Positions 15,418-24,508 of a stretch of 64,000 bases of DNA are shown in pieces (the first letter of the stretch is position 1; each line of letters starts with the position of its first letter). The notes under the pieces are model-generated. The model made no database searches, was not told the origin of the DNA, and saw only the letters and a list, made by a program, of their open reading frames with translations. The translations under genes were made by a program, and so were the position numbers. Source of the stretch: JAVVEZ01 sp032250895 (GTDB taxonomy: Bacteria; Pseudomonadota; Gammaproteobacteria; Pseudomonadales; Pseudohongiellaceae); the NCBI GenBank assembly GCA_032250895.1, contig JAVVEZ010000003.1:1-64000 (forward strand), in the 5' to 3' direction.

Positions 15418-17328
15418 TCAGATCACCTGCCTTTCCTTCAGCAGGTTGAGAACCCTGTCCATGCATTCATCAACACTCAACTCGTGTGTGGGCAGGATCA
15501 GATCAGGACTTTCCGGTTCATCATAGGGAAAGGAAATACCGGGCACATGATTGGTCGGAACATTTTCCTCTGCCGCATAGATGCCGCTCGGGTCGCGTTG
15601 CCTGCAGACATCCATGGGTGGGTTCAGATAGACCAGAATGCAATTCTCGGCGCCGATCACCCCCAGGGCATGTTCCCGTGAATCGGCATTCGGCGCGACA
15701 TAGGCCGCACAGCAAATCAGACCGGAGTCATTGAGAAACCTGGCGATATAGGCACTGCGTCTCAGGTTTTCGGCACGGCCGGCGGCGTCGTGGGGAAGGT
15801 CCCTGCTGATGCCCAGGCGCATGTCCTTGCCATCCAGCACCGTGCTGGCCCGGCCCAGATCGAACAGGCGCCGTTCCAGCGCGTGGGCCAGGGTTGTTTT
15901 GCCAGCCCCGGAAACACCGACAAACATGACGGTGACGGGTTTTTGGCCATAGCGTGCGGCCCGCTCTTCCGGTGTGACATGGGTGACATGGCCGGATGTG
16001 GACGCCAGACCGTAGCGGCCGGGTTTGCCGGCATCCATGATCATGCCGGCGCCGACCGTCACATTGCTGAGGCGGTCGATAATGATGAAGGCCCCGGTGC
16101 TGCGATTGCGCTTGTAGTCATCGAAATGAATGGGTTGGTTGAGACTGATTTCACACAGACCGATTTCGTTCAATTCCAGTGTTGGCGCGGGTGAGGTCTT
16201 CAGGGTATTGATATCCACCTTGTGAATGACCCTGGTAATCTGGCCACTGAGCGCAAGCGTGGAATGCTTGAAGTCATACTGTTTGCCCGGCAGCAGTGGC
16301 TTGTCTGTCATCCATACCAGGTTGGCTCTGAAATCAGCCCGGGAAGCCGGCAGATTGTCGGAATGGATGATCATGTCTCCCCGGCTGATATCGATTTCGT
16401 CCTCCAGGGTCAGGGTGATGGCCATCGGGGTAAACGCCTGCTCCAGTTCCTCGTCATAGGTGACGATGGATTTTATCCGGCTGGTTTTGCCGGAGGGCAG
16501 GGCGGTGATGCTGTCTCCCTTGCGCACGATGCCGGAGGCAATGGTCCCGCAATAGCCCCGGAAGTCCAGGTTGGGGCGGTTGACGTACTGTACCGGGAAG
16601 CGAAAATCAGCAAAATTCTTGTCGGCGGAAACCTTGGTGTTTTCCAGTTTCCACATCAGGGTGTCACCATCATACCAGGGCGTATTCTCACTGGCGTTGA
16701 CGACATTGTCGCCATTGAGGGCGGAAATCGGGATAAAGGACAGGTTGGGGATTTCCAGTTCCCTGGTGAAATCCAGGTAGTCCTGTTTGATCCTGTCGTA
16801 GACCTCCTCGCTGAAATCCATCAGGTCCATCTTGTTGATGGCGACGATGATGTGCTGGATGCCCAGCAGGGTGGCAATGAAGGTATGGCGGCGTGTTTGG
16901 GTCTGCACCCCGTGACGGGCATCGATCAGGATGATGGCCAGTTCGCAGTTGGACGCGCCGGTGGCCATGTTGCGGGTATATTGTTCATGGCCGGGGGTGT
17001 CGGCGATGATGAATTTGCGCTTGGCCGTGGAAAAATAGCGATAGGCCACATCGATGGTGATGCCCTGTTCGCGTTCGGCCTGCAGGCCGTCCACCAGCAG
17101 TGCCAGGTCAAAGTTGTTGCCGGTGGTGCTGGACTTGATGCTGTCGGATTTGATGGCTTCCAGTTGGTCCTCATATATCATTTTGGAGTCATGCAGAAGC
17201 CGCCCGATCAGAGTGCTTTTGCCATCATCGACACTGCCGCAGGTGAGCAGGCGCAGCAGTTCCTTTCTTTCATGCTGGGCCAGATAGGCGTTGATATCCG
17301 TGCTGATCAAATCAGATTGGTGTGACAT
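15418..17328 (-). CDS. cysNC: Bifunctional sulfate adenylyltransferase GTPase subunit / APS kinase
   Basis: A 636-residue fusion. Residues 1-440 are CysN, an EF-Tu-like GTPase with P-loop GSVDDGKSTLIGR, the DTPGHEQYTRNM switch and NKMD; it drives the ATP sulfurylase reaction run by CysD. Residues about 455-636 are the CysC kinase with its own P-loop GVSGAGKTTLAHAL, which phosphorylates APS to PAPS. The fused form is common in Pseudomonas and relatives. It lies 31 bases downstream of cysD. Activated sulfate feeds cysteine synthesis; no cysH, cysI or cysJ is nearby. Confidence 0.96.
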   Translation of the reverse strand: MSHQSDLISTDINAYLAQHERKELLRLLTCGSVDDGKSTLIGRLLHDSKMIYEDQLEAIKSDSIKSSTTGNNFDLALLVDGLQAEREQGITIDVAYRYFSTAKRKFIIADTPGHEQYTRNMATGASNCELAIILIDARHGVQTQTRRHTFIATLLGIQHIIVAINKMDLMDFSEEVYDRIKQDYLDFTRELEIPNLSFIPISALNGDNVVNASENTPWYDGDTLMWKLENTKVSADKNFADFRFPVQYVNRPNLDFRGYCGTIASGIVRKGDSITALPSGKTSRIKSIVTYDEELEQAFTPMAITLTLEDEIDISRGDMIIHSDNLPASRADFRANLVWMTDKPLLPGKQYDFKHSTLALSGQITRVIHKVDINTLKTSPAPTLELNEIGLCEISLNQPIHFDDYKRNRSTGAFIIIDRLSNVTVGAGMIMDAGKPGRYGLASTSGHVTHVTPEERAARYGQKPVTVMFVGVSGAGKTTLAHALERRLFDLGRASTVLDGKDMRLGISRDLPHDAAGRAENLRRSAYIARFLNDSGLICCAAYVAPNADSREHALGVIGAENCILVYLNPPMDVCRQRDPSGIYAAEENVPTNHVPGISFPYDEPESPDLILPTHELSVDECMDRVLNLLKERQVI

Positions 17329-17359
17329 AGATTACAAATCCGGTGCTGAGAATAGTGTT

Positions 17360-18268
17360 CTAGAAGTAACCTTCGCGCTTCTTGGCTTCCATGGAACCCG
17401 CCTGGTCGCTGTCGATCAGGCGACCCTGGCGTTCGGAGGTCTTGGCAAGCAGCATTTCCTGGATGATTTCCGGCAGGGTGGTGGCTTCTGACTCGACGGC
17501 TCCGGTCAGGGGATAACAGCCCAGCGTGCGAAAGCGGACCATTTTCATCACCGGGTTTTTCCGGAGTTCTTCCGGCACCCGCTCGTCATTGACCATGATG
17601 TCGACGCCATGGTAATTGATCACGGGCCGGAGTTTGGCGAAATACAGGGAGGGAATCTCGATGCTGTTGAGGTGGATATATTGCCAGATATCCAGCTCCG
17701 TCCAGTTTGACAGGGGAAATACCCGGATACTTTCGCCCTTGTTGACCTTGCCGTTATAGATATTCCACAGTTCCGGACGCTGGTTCTTGGGATCCCAGCG
17801 GTGATTCTTGTCACGGAAGGAATAGACCCTTTCCTTGGCGCGGGATTTTTCTTCATCGCGGCGGGCGCCACCGAAGGCGGCGTCGAATTGGTATTTGTCG
17901 AGCGCCTGCTTCAGAGCCTGGGTTTTCATGATGTCGGTATGCTTCTGGCTGCCGTGGGTAAAGGGTCCGACGCCGGCATCGATACCTTCCTGGTTACTGT
18001 AGACGAGCAGATCGAGTCCCAGTTTTTTTACATGGCTGTCACGAAACTCGATCATTTCCCTGAATTTCCAGGTGGTATCCACGTGCAGCAGCGGAAAGGG
18101 CAGTTTTCCCGGATAGAAGGCCTTCAGCGCCAGGTGCAGCATCACGGCAGAGTCCTTGCCGATCGAGTAGAGCATGACGGGTTTGTCAAATTCCGCGGCG
18201 ACTTCACGGATGATGTGGATGCTTTCGGCTTCCAGCTGGTTGAGATGTGTTAAACGTTGTTCTGTCAT
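17360..18268 (-). CDS. cysD: Sulfate adenylyltransferase subunit 2
   Basis: A 302-residue catalytic subunit of ATP sulfurylase, making APS from sulfate and ATP together with CysN. The PP-loop motif YSIGKDSAVMLHLALKAF is at about residues 34-51; AAFGGARRDEEKSRAKERVYSFRD, FPLSNWTELDIWQYI and RTLGCYPLTGAVESEA are all family-typical. Length equals that of the E. coli protein. It forms a two-gene unit with cysNC and lies 117 bases downstream of zapG on the same strand. Confidence 0.97.
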   Translation of the reverse strand: MTEQRLTHLNQLEAESIHIIREVAAEFDKPVMLYSIGKDSAVMLHLALKAFYPGKLPFPLLHVDTTWKFREMIEFRDSHVKKLGLDLLVYSNQEGIDAGVGPFTHGSQKHTDIMKTQALKQALDKYQFDAAFGGARRDEEKSRAKERVYSFRDKNHRWDPKNQRPELWNIYNGKVNKGESIRVFPLSNWTELDIWQYIHLNSIEIPSLYFAKLRPVINYHGVDIMVNDERVPEELRKNPVMKMVRFRTLGCYPLTGAVESEATTLPEIIQEMLLAKTSERQGRLIDSDQAGSMEAKKREGYF

Positions 18269-18385
18269 TGCCTGGGCTCGGGTTGGGACCGCTGATGGGA
18301 ATCGGGGCCGGAATTATAAGGGAACTTGCCATTAAACCCAAGGCGGCAGAATCAGGTCCATTCAGAGGGGCGCAAAACGCTGTGT

Positions 18386-18823
18386 TCAGCGTTCATCCAG
18401 ACCGTAATCTTCAGAGAGATTACCCTTTTGTCCGGGGTCTGATTTTTGGGCATAGTCCAGAGGGGGCGCAATTTCCTGTTTGTGTGGCTCCGCATCCATG
18501 TCTGCCTCGGGGAAGAGCCGCTCGGAATCAAGGTTGCTCAGGGAGAGCTGGCCTGGAACATCTTCCGGGCACAGGGCATTTGCACTGTCGGCCATGTGCC
18601 GGTAAAGCTCACGGTAGTTCTGTCCAAGGCTACTGAACAGCCTGGACGATGTGTGGAAATGGGTGTTGACTTCTTCCCGGTAGCTGGCGTATTCGCTCTG
18701 CGTATTGGCCAACTGTTCCTGCAGCGCCCTGATTTTTGTGGTGTCGGATTTGAACTGTCGAAACAGCACGGCCCCGGAGCACAGGCCGACAGCGAAGCAG
18801 AGGGTACCGATAAGCCAGATCAT
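18386..18823 (-). CDS. zapG: ZapG/YhcB family inner-membrane division protein
   Basis: A 145-residue DUF1043 protein. One N-terminal membrane helix (about 2-20, WLIGTLCFAVGLCSGAVLF) is followed by a coiled coil (KIRALQEQLANTQSEYASYREEVNTHF) and the conserved TSSRLFSSLGQNYRELYRHMADSANAL. YhcB in E. coli links envelope growth to division. The acidic, low-complexity tail (about 100-145) is less conserved. It is divergent from zapE, another division-linked gene, as in many Gammaproteobacteria. Confidence 0.9.
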   Translation of the reverse strand: MIWLIGTLCFAVGLCSGAVLFRQFKSDTTKIRALQEQLANTQSEYASYREEVNTHFHTSSRLFSSLGQNYRELYRHMADSANALCPEDVPGQLSLSNLDSERLFPEADMDAEPHKQEIAPPLDYAQKSDPGQKGNLSEDYGLDER

Positions 18824-18940
18824 TGCGTGCTATGCCACTCTTGAGATTTGTTGAAACATTGCGCGTGATTATAACTATAATCGCCCGCTGATTCTGTAAA
18901 ATTTCCGGTACTGCCGGTTTTTTATCCCGAGGCTGTACCT

Positions 18941-20041
18941 TTGACGCCCATCAAACGCTATCAGCGTGATCTGAAGCAGCAGTTGATCTTTCCCGATGCT
19001 GCGCAGGCAGAGGCAATGGGGCATCTGCAGGCCCTGTATCTGGCGCTGGAGCAGGAGCGTGCCAGGGTGCCGAATCTGTTCGAACGGCTGCTTGGCTTCC
19101 TGCGCCCGGCACCCAGAGTAGCGCTTCGCGGCCTGTATATCTGGGGCGGCGTCGGCAGGGGCAAGACCTACCTGATGGATCTGTTTTACCAGTGCCTGCC
19201 TGGGGAACGCAAAATGCGCATGCACTTTCATCGTTTCATGCAGATGGTGCACCGGGAGCTGAATCAGCACAAAGGCATCAGGAATCCGCTGGTCAGGGTA
19301 GCGCAGAAGATTGCCCATAAAACCGACCTGATCTGTTTTGATGAGTTTTTCGTGTCCGATATCGGTGACGCGATGATCCTGGCCAATCTGCTGGAAAGTC
19401 TGTTCGACGCCGGCGTTGCGCTGGTGGCCACGTCGAATATTGAACCGGAGCAGCTCTATGAAAATGGCCTGCAACGACAGCAGTTTCTGCCTGCGATAGC
19501 GCTGCTGTACCGGCATACCCAGGTGATCAACCTGGATGGCGGCTTCGATTACCGCTTGCGGAGCCTGGAAAAGGCGGATATCTACCATTATCCCCTGGAC
19601 GCAGCGGCAGACCTCAACCTGACGCGCTGCTTTCAGGATTTGTCCGCCGGCCTGATGACATACGAAGACAGGCAACTGGAGATTCTGGGGCGTGATATCC
19701 GGACCCGCTGCTGGGCAGAGGGCCTGGTATGGTTTGAGTTTGGAGAAATCTGTGACGGTCCGCGCAGCGTGGCGGACTATATCGAGATTGCCCAGCTCTT
19801 CCATACCGTACTGCTGGCCAATATCCCTCGCCTGGGGCCGGGCAGCGACGATCTTGCCCGGCGTTTCATCAGCCTGGTGGATGAATTTTATGACCATGAT
19901 GTGAAGCTCGTCATATCGGCGGCCGTGCCTCTGGAACACCTGTATGACGGTTCGGAACTGGCCTTTGCCTTTACCCGGACCCGCAGCCGCCTGCTGGAAA
20001 TGCAGTCCAGAGAGTATCTGGAGCGGGCGCACAAACCCTGA
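18941..20041 (+). CDS. zapE: Division-associated ATPase ZapE (AFG1 family)
   Basis: A 366-residue AAA-type ATPase of the LACE1/AFG1 family, known in E. coli to act at the Z ring. The Walker A is GGVGRGKTYLMDLFY (about 68-82), with DLICFDEFFVSDIGDAMIL as Walker B. The start is a TTG: the resulting MTPIKRYQRDL matches the family's usual N-terminus, and GAGG lies about 9 bases upstream. It is divergent from zapG across a 117-base gap that must carry both promoters. It ends 122 bases before rplM. Confidence 0.95.
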   Translation: MTPIKRYQRDLKQQLIFPDAAQAEAMGHLQALYLALEQERARVPNLFERLLGFLRPAPRVALRGLYIWGGVGRGKTYLMDLFYQCLPGERKMRMHFHRFMQMVHRELNQHKGIRNPLVRVAQKIAHKTDLICFDEFFVSDIGDAMILANLLESLFDAGVALVATSNIEPEQLYENGLQRQQFLPAIALLYRHTQVINLDGGFDYRLRSLEKADIYHYPLDAAADLNLTRCFQDLSAGLMTYEDRQLEILGRDIRTRCWAEGLVWFEFGEICDGPRSVADYIEIAQLFHTVLLANIPRLGPGSDDLARRFISLVDEFYDHDVKLVISAAVPLEHLYDGSELAFAFTRTRSRLLEMQSREYLERAHKP

Positions 20042-20095
20042 AGAGGGCCGCTTTGGCAGCACCTGCCGCCGCCCGCAAAAAATTGCTTAATGCGC

Positions 20096-20124
20096 TTGAA
20101 TATTGCCGGAGGCATCGGTAGAAT
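20096..20124 (+). promoter_or_regulatory. Promoter of rplM-rpsI
   Basis: TTGAAT (20096-20101) and TAGAAT (20119-20124) are separated by 17 bases, a good sigma-70 pair, about 40 bases upstream of the rplM start in a gap with no other function. Confidence 0.7.
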
Positions 20125-20163
20125 TCGCGCTCCCTGTATGGCAATGCGTCTGAGACAGAAAAA

Positions 20164-20604
20164 ATGAAGACTTTTACAGCTAAAAACGAAAGCGTCCAGC
20201 ATGACTGGTATGTCATAGACGTCGATGGCCTGACGCTGGGCCGTGTGTCCACGGAAATCGCGCATCGTCTGCGTGGCAAGCACAAGGCGGAATACACTGC
20301 CCACGTGGATACCGGTGACTACATCGTGGTCGTCAACGCTGAAAAGGTAAAAGTAACCGGCAAGAAAGGTACGGACAAGATGTATTACCGGCACTCGGCT
20401 CACCCCGGCGGTCTGAAGTCCCTCACGTTCAACGAGATGATAAAAAAGTCTCCTGAACAGGTCATTACGCTGGCGGTCAAGGGTATGTTGCCAAGAACCC
20501 CACTGGGCCGTGCGATGATGAAAAAGCTGAAAGTGTACGCGGGCGACAAGCATCCTCATGAAGCCCAGCAGCCGGCACCCCTCGATTTGCAATTAGGATA
20601 CTAA
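20164..20604 (+). CDS. rplM: 50S ribosomal protein L13
   Basis: A 146-residue L13. The start MKTFTAKNESVQHDWYVIDVDGLTLGRVSTEIAHRLRGKHK and the core VKGMLPRTPLGRAMMKKLKVYAGDKHPHEAQQP are diagnostic. It binds 23S rRNA early in large-subunit assembly. It is followed by rpsI three bases later, the classic two-gene operon. The usual family length is 142; four extra residues are at the C-terminus (LQLGY). Confidence 0.98.
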   Translation: MKTFTAKNESVQHDWYVIDVDGLTLGRVSTEIAHRLRGKHKAEYTAHVDTGDYIVVVNAEKVKVTGKKGTDKMYYRHSAHPGGLKSLTFNEMIKKSPEQVITLAVKGMLPRTPLGRAMMKKLKVYAGDKHPHEAQQPAPLDLQLGY

Positions 20605-20607
20605 ACC

Positions 20608-21000
20608 ATGGCAGCAACCCAATATTACGGAACCGGACGTCGCAAGACCTCGACAGCGCGGGTTTTCCTGACCGCCGGCAAGGGTGATATCACAATCAAT
20701 GAGAGAAGCATTGATAACTTTTTCGGCCGTGAAGTGGCCAGGATGATTGTGCGTCAGCCTTTGGAATTGTTGGCGGTGGCTGACAAGTTTGATATCAGGG
20801 TTCGCGTTGCCGGCGGTGGCAGTTTTGGTCAGGCCGGTGCGATCCGCCATGGCATTACCCGGGCGCTGATGCAATACGATGAAGGCAATCGCAGCGTTCT
20901 GCGCAAGGCCGGCTTCGTTACCCGTGATGCCAGGGAAGTTGAACGCAAGAAAGTGGGCCTGCGAAAAGCGCGCAAGAAACCACAATTTTCCAAGCGTTAA
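20608..21000 (+). CDS. rpsI: 30S ribosomal protein S9
   Basis: A 130-residue S9, the same length as in E. coli. YYGTGRRKTSTARVFL at the start, GGGSFGQAGAIRHGITRAL in the middle and the basic tail KKVGLRKARKKPQFSKR, which reaches the ribosomal P site, are all present. It is followed by a good intrinsic terminator, ending the L13/S9 unit before petA. Confidence 0.98.
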   Translation: MAATQYYGTGRRKTSTARVFLTAGKGDITINERSIDNFFGREVARMIVRQPLELLAVADKFDIRVRVAGGGSFGQAGAIRHGITRALMQYDEGNRSVLRKAGFVTRDAREVERKKVGLRKARKKPQFSKR

Positions 21001-21036
21001 TTTTCAGAATCCCGCCTTTAGTTCTTGTTCAAGAAA

Positions 21037-21068
21037 CGCTGGACCTTGCGGGTTCGGCGTTTTTTTTT
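21037..21068 (+). terminator. Intrinsic terminator after rpsI
   Basis: A 9-bp stem CGCTGGACC / GGTTCGGCG (two G-U pairs in RNA) with loop TTGCG is followed directly by nine T residues. It lies 37 bases after the rpsI stop. Confidence 0.85.
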
Positions 21069-21112
21069 GGTTTTTGCGCGTGTCCGGCAGGGGCGTGAAC
21101 AGAGCTTTTATC

Positions 21113-21141
21113 TTGAAAAAATGCCCGCAATTTAGTACTAT
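21113..21141 (+). promoter_or_regulatory. Promoter of the bc1 complex operon
   Basis: TTGAAA (21113-21118) and TACTAT (21136-21141) are 17 bases apart, downstream of the rpsI terminator and about 75 bases before the petA start. It probably drives petA-petBC and perhaps sspAB. Confidence 0.65.
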
Positions 21142-21215
21142 TCGCACTATTTGCAAGTCTGTCGGCCAGATGATCTGGTTTTGTCTCTATCCGGGTTCAA
21201 AAGGAGAATTTCATA

Positions 21216-21818
21216 GTGAGCAAGGGCTCTGATAACAATGGCCGCAGGCGCTTTCTTGTGGGTGCCACTTCTCTGGTTGGTGCAGCGGGGGCTGTGGGCG
21301 CCTCCGTTCCCTTCGTCGGTTCCTGGAATCCCAGCGCCCGGGCCCGGGCCGCCGGCGCCCCGATTCGCATCGATATCAGCCGTCTCGAGCCCGGCGCCCT
21401 GCTGGGGCCGATGCCGGCGTGGCGGGGGCAGCCGATTTTCGTGCTGCGCCGCGATGAAGAGATTCTTCAGGGTCTTGTCGATAATACGGCCCGTCTGGCA
21501 GACCCGGCCTCGGAACGAGAGACCCAGCAGCCCGCCTATGCGAAAAATGAGTATCGTTCGATCAAGCCGGAAATTCTCGTGCTGGTGGGCCTGTGTACCC
21601 ACCTCGGCTGTTCGCCAAAAATCAATACGGAAGTAGGCCCCCAGGACTATGATCCTGAATGGAAGGGCGGGTTTTTCTGTCCCTGTCACGGTTCCATGTT
21701 TGACCTGGCCGGCAGAGTCTACCGGGGGGTCCCGGCGCCAAGTAATCTGCTGGTGCCTCCACACTTCTATGAAAGTGACAATGTGATAGTGATTGGTGTT
21801 GATGGAGAAAGCGCATAA
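21216..21818 (+). CDS. petA: Ubiquinol-cytochrome c reductase Rieske iron-sulfur subunit
   Basis: A 200-residue Rieske protein of the bc1 complex. The twin-arginine-like N-terminus (NNGRRRFLVGATSLVGAAGAVGA) forms the membrane anchor. The 2Fe-2S ligands are in CTHLGC (127-132) and CPCHG (155-159): Cys127, His129, Cys155, His158, with Cys132 and Cys157 as the disulfide. GPMPAWRGQPIFVLRRDEE is the usual proteobacterial segment. The start is GTG with AAGGAG nine bases before it. Its stop overlaps the start of the cytochrome b-c1 gene by one base. Confidence 0.97.
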   Translation: MSKGSDNNGRRRFLVGATSLVGAAGAVGASVPFVGSWNPSARARAAGAPIRIDISRLEPGALLGPMPAWRGQPIFVLRRDEEILQGLVDNTARLADPASERETQQPAYAKNEYRSIKPEILVLVGLCTHLGCSPKINTEVGPQDYDPEWKGGFFCPCHGSMFDLAGRVYRGVPAPSNLLVPPHFYESDNVIVIGVDGESA

Positions 21819-23818
21819 TGGCCGCTGCTGAAAAAGACCTTGTTGAAAAGAAAGGATTCATGGCCTGGATCGATGCCCGCCTGCCGGTGACCCAGGCCTT
21901 CGAAAAGCACATGAGCAAATACTACGCGCCGAAGAACTTCAACTTCTGGTACGTATTTGGCGTGTTGTCACTCTTCGTTCTGGTCAATCAGTTGTTGACC
22001 GGGATCTGGCTGACCATGAATTACAACCCCAGCGCCGAGGGAGCCTTTGCGTCGGTGGAGTTCATCATGCGGGATGTCGATTATGGCTGGATCCTGCGTT
22101 ATCTGCATTCCACCGGGGCCTCCGCATTTTTTGTCGTGGTCTATCTGCACATGTTTCGTGGCCTCATGTACGGTTCCTACCAGAAACCCCGTGAGCTGAT
22201 CTGGATTTTTGGCATGACCATTTACCTGGTGCTGATGGCCGAAGGGTTCATGGGCTACATTCTGCCCTGGGGCCAGATGTCCTTCTGGGGGGCCAACGTG
22301 ATTGTCTCCCTGGCAGGCGCCATTCCTGTCATAGGCCAGGACCTGATGGTATGGATTCAGGGTGATTACCTCATTTCCGGTGCGACCCTCAACCGCTTCT
22401 TTGCCTTGCACGTGATTGCATTGCCGCTGGTGCTGGTGGGTCTTGTGGTGCTGCATCTGCTGGCCTTGCATGAAGTGGGATCCAACAATCCGGACGGCAT
22501 AGAAATCAAGAAGAACAAGGATGCCAACGGGGTTCCTGTGGATGGCATTCCCTTTCATCCCTATTACACCGTCCACGATCTGGTCGGAATCGTCGTCTTC
22601 CTGTTTGTGTTCTGTTTCATTGTGTTCTTCATGCCTGAAATGGGCGGTTATTTTCTTGAGCATGCCAATTTTGAACAGGCGGACAGCCTTAAGACGCCTG
22701 AACATATTGCGCCCGTTTGGTATTTCACGCCTTTTTATTCCATGCTGCGTGCCGTGACCTATCCATTGTTCGGGGTTGATGCCAAGTTCTGGGGGCTGGT
22801 GGTCATGGCAGGCGCCATTGCCATATTGTTCGTAATGCCCTGGCTCGATCGCAGCCCGGTCAAATCCATGCGCTACAAGGGCTGGTACAGCCGCATCGCC
22901 CTGCTCGGTTTTGTCGTCAGTTTCGTTATTCTCGGGGTACTGGGGACCAAAATTGCCACGGGCCCGAGAACCTCGCTGGCACAGATTTGCACCTTGATCT
23001 ATTTCCTCTATTTTCTGGCAATGCCCTGGTATACCAAAAAGGAATACACGACAAGCCCGCCGGAGCGCGTGACCGGACGCTGGATATCGATATCTCAGTT
23101 GTTGTCGGCGCTGGTATTGCTGGTCGCCCTGATCGTTATCCCGCTGACGGCCGTGGGCGCGGAAGCGGAGGTGGAATTGGAAGCGGTGACAATGAACCTG
23201 GAGGACAAGGCTTCTCTTCAGTCAGGCGCCCGGACCTTTGTCAATTACTGCCTGGGCTGCCATTCGGCCGGTTTTTCCCGTTATGGCCGGGTGGCCAGTG
23301 ATCTCGGTATTCCGGAAGATCTGGTGGAAGAAAATTTCATCTTTGATGAAAACACGGGCATTGGTGATCTGATGCACAGCGCCATGCCAGTGGAGCAGTC
23401 CAAAAGCTGGTTCGGCGTGGCGCCTCCCGATCTGAGCCTGGTGGCAAAAGTCAGGAGCCCGGAATGGCTCTATGGCTATCTAACCGGGTTCTATCTCGAT
23501 GCTTCGCGTCCGACCGGCGTGAACAACCGGGTCTTTGCCAATGTGGCCATGCCCAATGTGCTGGCGGAACTCCAGGGTGAGCAGTTGCCCTGTGAGGACG
23601 AAGCCTGCAGTGCCACTGTGCATGTTGAAGGCACGGGCTCCCTGAGCCCGGAAGCCTTTGACGATCTCGTCTATGACCTGGTTAATTTTTTGTACTACCT
23701 GGGTGAGCCTGCTCGTCTGGAACGGGAAAAGATTGGCGGTTATGTGCTGTTTTTCCTCGCCTTCCTGTTCGTGTTTGTTTACATGCTGAACAGAGAATAC
23801 TGGAAAGATATTCACTGA
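21818..23818 (+). CDS. petBC: Fused cytochrome b / cytochrome c1 of the bc1 complex
   Basis: A single 666-residue frame carries two subunits usually made separately. Residues 1-415 are cytochrome b: haem ligands His97/His111 and His198/His213, Qo motif PVWY at 299-302, and LHEVGSNNPDGIEIKKN. A hydrophobic stretch at about 425-450 (QLLSALVLLVALIVIPLTAVGAEA) looks like the c1 signal peptide, now internal. Cytochrome c1 follows: haem site CLGCH at 478-482, AMPNVLAELQG with the likely Met ligand, and a C-terminal anchor (GGYVLFFLAFLFVFVYML). Bradyrhizobium FbcH has this arrangement and is cut by signal peptidase after the internal signal; the same is likely here. No frameshift or stop lies at the junction. 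The complex oxidises ubiquinol and pumps protons. Confidence 0.93.
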   Translation: MAAAEKDLVEKKGFMAWIDARLPVTQAFEKHMSKYYAPKNFNFWYVFGVLSLFVLVNQLLTGIWLTMNYNPSAEGAFASVEFIMRDVDYGWILRYLHSTGASAFFVVVYLHMFRGLMYGSYQKPRELIWIFGMTIYLVLMAEGFMGYILPWGQMSFWGANVIVSLAGAIPVIGQDLMVWIQGDYLISGATLNRFFALHVIALPLVLVGLVVLHLLALHEVGSNNPDGIEIKKNKDANGVPVDGIPFHPYYTVHDLVGIVVFLFVFCFIVFFMPEMGGYFLEHANFEQADSLKTPEHIAPVWYFTPFYSMLRAVTYPLFGVDAKFWGLVVMAGAIAILFVMPWLDRSPVKSMRYKGWYSRIALLGFVVSFVILGVLGTKIATGPRTSLAQICTLIYFLYFLAMPWYTKKEYTTSPPERVTGRWISISQLLSALVLLVALIVIPLTAVGAEAEVELEAVTMNLEDKASLQSGARTFVNYCLGCHSAGFSRYGRVASDLGIPEDLVEENFIFDENTGIGDLMHSAMPVEQSKSWFGVAPPDLSLVAKVRSPEWLYGYLTGFYLDASRPTGVNNRVFANVAMPNVLAELQGEQLPCEDEACSATVHVEGTGSLSPEAFDDLVYDLVNFLYYLGEPARLEREKIGGYVLFFLAFLFVFVYMLNREYWKDIH

Positions 23819-23858
23819 GCGGCTTTTCTGATCAACAATAGAGTTCAGAGGCTATACT

Positions 23859-24494
23859 ATGGGAGTCGTGACCAAACGCTCTTCAATGCTGTTCTACTCG
23901 GATGGTGCCAGTCAGTACAGTCATCGGGTGCGGATCGTTCTGGCTGAGAAAGGCGTGACGGTGGATATTGTCGATGTTGACATCCACGACAAGCCCGAGG
24001 ACCTGGCCGACCTCAATCCCTACAACAGTTTGCCTACCCTGGTAGACCGGGATCTGGTTCTATACGAGCCCAACATCATGATGGAGTACCTCGATGAGCG
24101 CTTTCCCCATCCGCCGCTGTTTCCTGTTTACCCGGTTGCCAGAGCCCAGAGTCGACTGTGGATGCACCGGATTGAAAAGGACTGGAGCGGCCTGGTGGAC
24201 ATGCTGCAGGCAGAGCTGGCAAGCGAAGAGGAACTGGAGCAGGCGCGCAAGGTATTGAGAGATGGACTGATGTCCATTTCCCCGATTTTTGCTGAACGAC
24301 CGTATTTCATGAGCGATGAATTCACGATAGTGGATTGTTGTGTCATCCCCATTCTTTGGCGGCTGTCGGAAATTGGGGTAAGCTTGCCGCAAACAAAGGC
24401 GGCCAAACCTCTGGTGGAATATCGCAAACGCTTGTTTGACAGAGAGTCTGTTGTTCAAAGTCTTTCGGAGCAAGAGAAAGAAATGAAATCCTGA
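23859..24494 (+). CDS. sspA: Stringent starvation protein A
   Basis: A 211-residue GST-fold protein that binds RNA polymerase and affects stress and stationary-phase transcription. The thioredoxin-like half starts MLFYSDGASQYSHRVRIVLAEKGV, followed by LNPYNSLPTLVDRDLVLYEPNIMMEYLDERFPHPPLFP, the SspA signature. AGAGG precedes the ATG by about 9 bases. Downstream of the bc1 genes and upstream of sspB is the usual gammaproteobacterial order. Confidence 0.96.
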   Translation: MGVVTKRSSMLFYSDGASQYSHRVRIVLAEKGVTVDIVDVDIHDKPEDLADLNPYNSLPTLVDRDLVLYEPNIMMEYLDERFPHPPLFPVYPVARAQSRLWMHRIEKDWSGLVDMLQAELASEEELEQARKVLRDGLMSISPIFAERPYFMSDEFTIVDCCVIPILWRLSEIGVSLPQTKAAKPLVEYRKRLFDRESVVQSLSEQEKEMKS

Positions 24495-24508
24495 GCGGGG
24501 CCCGGTTT

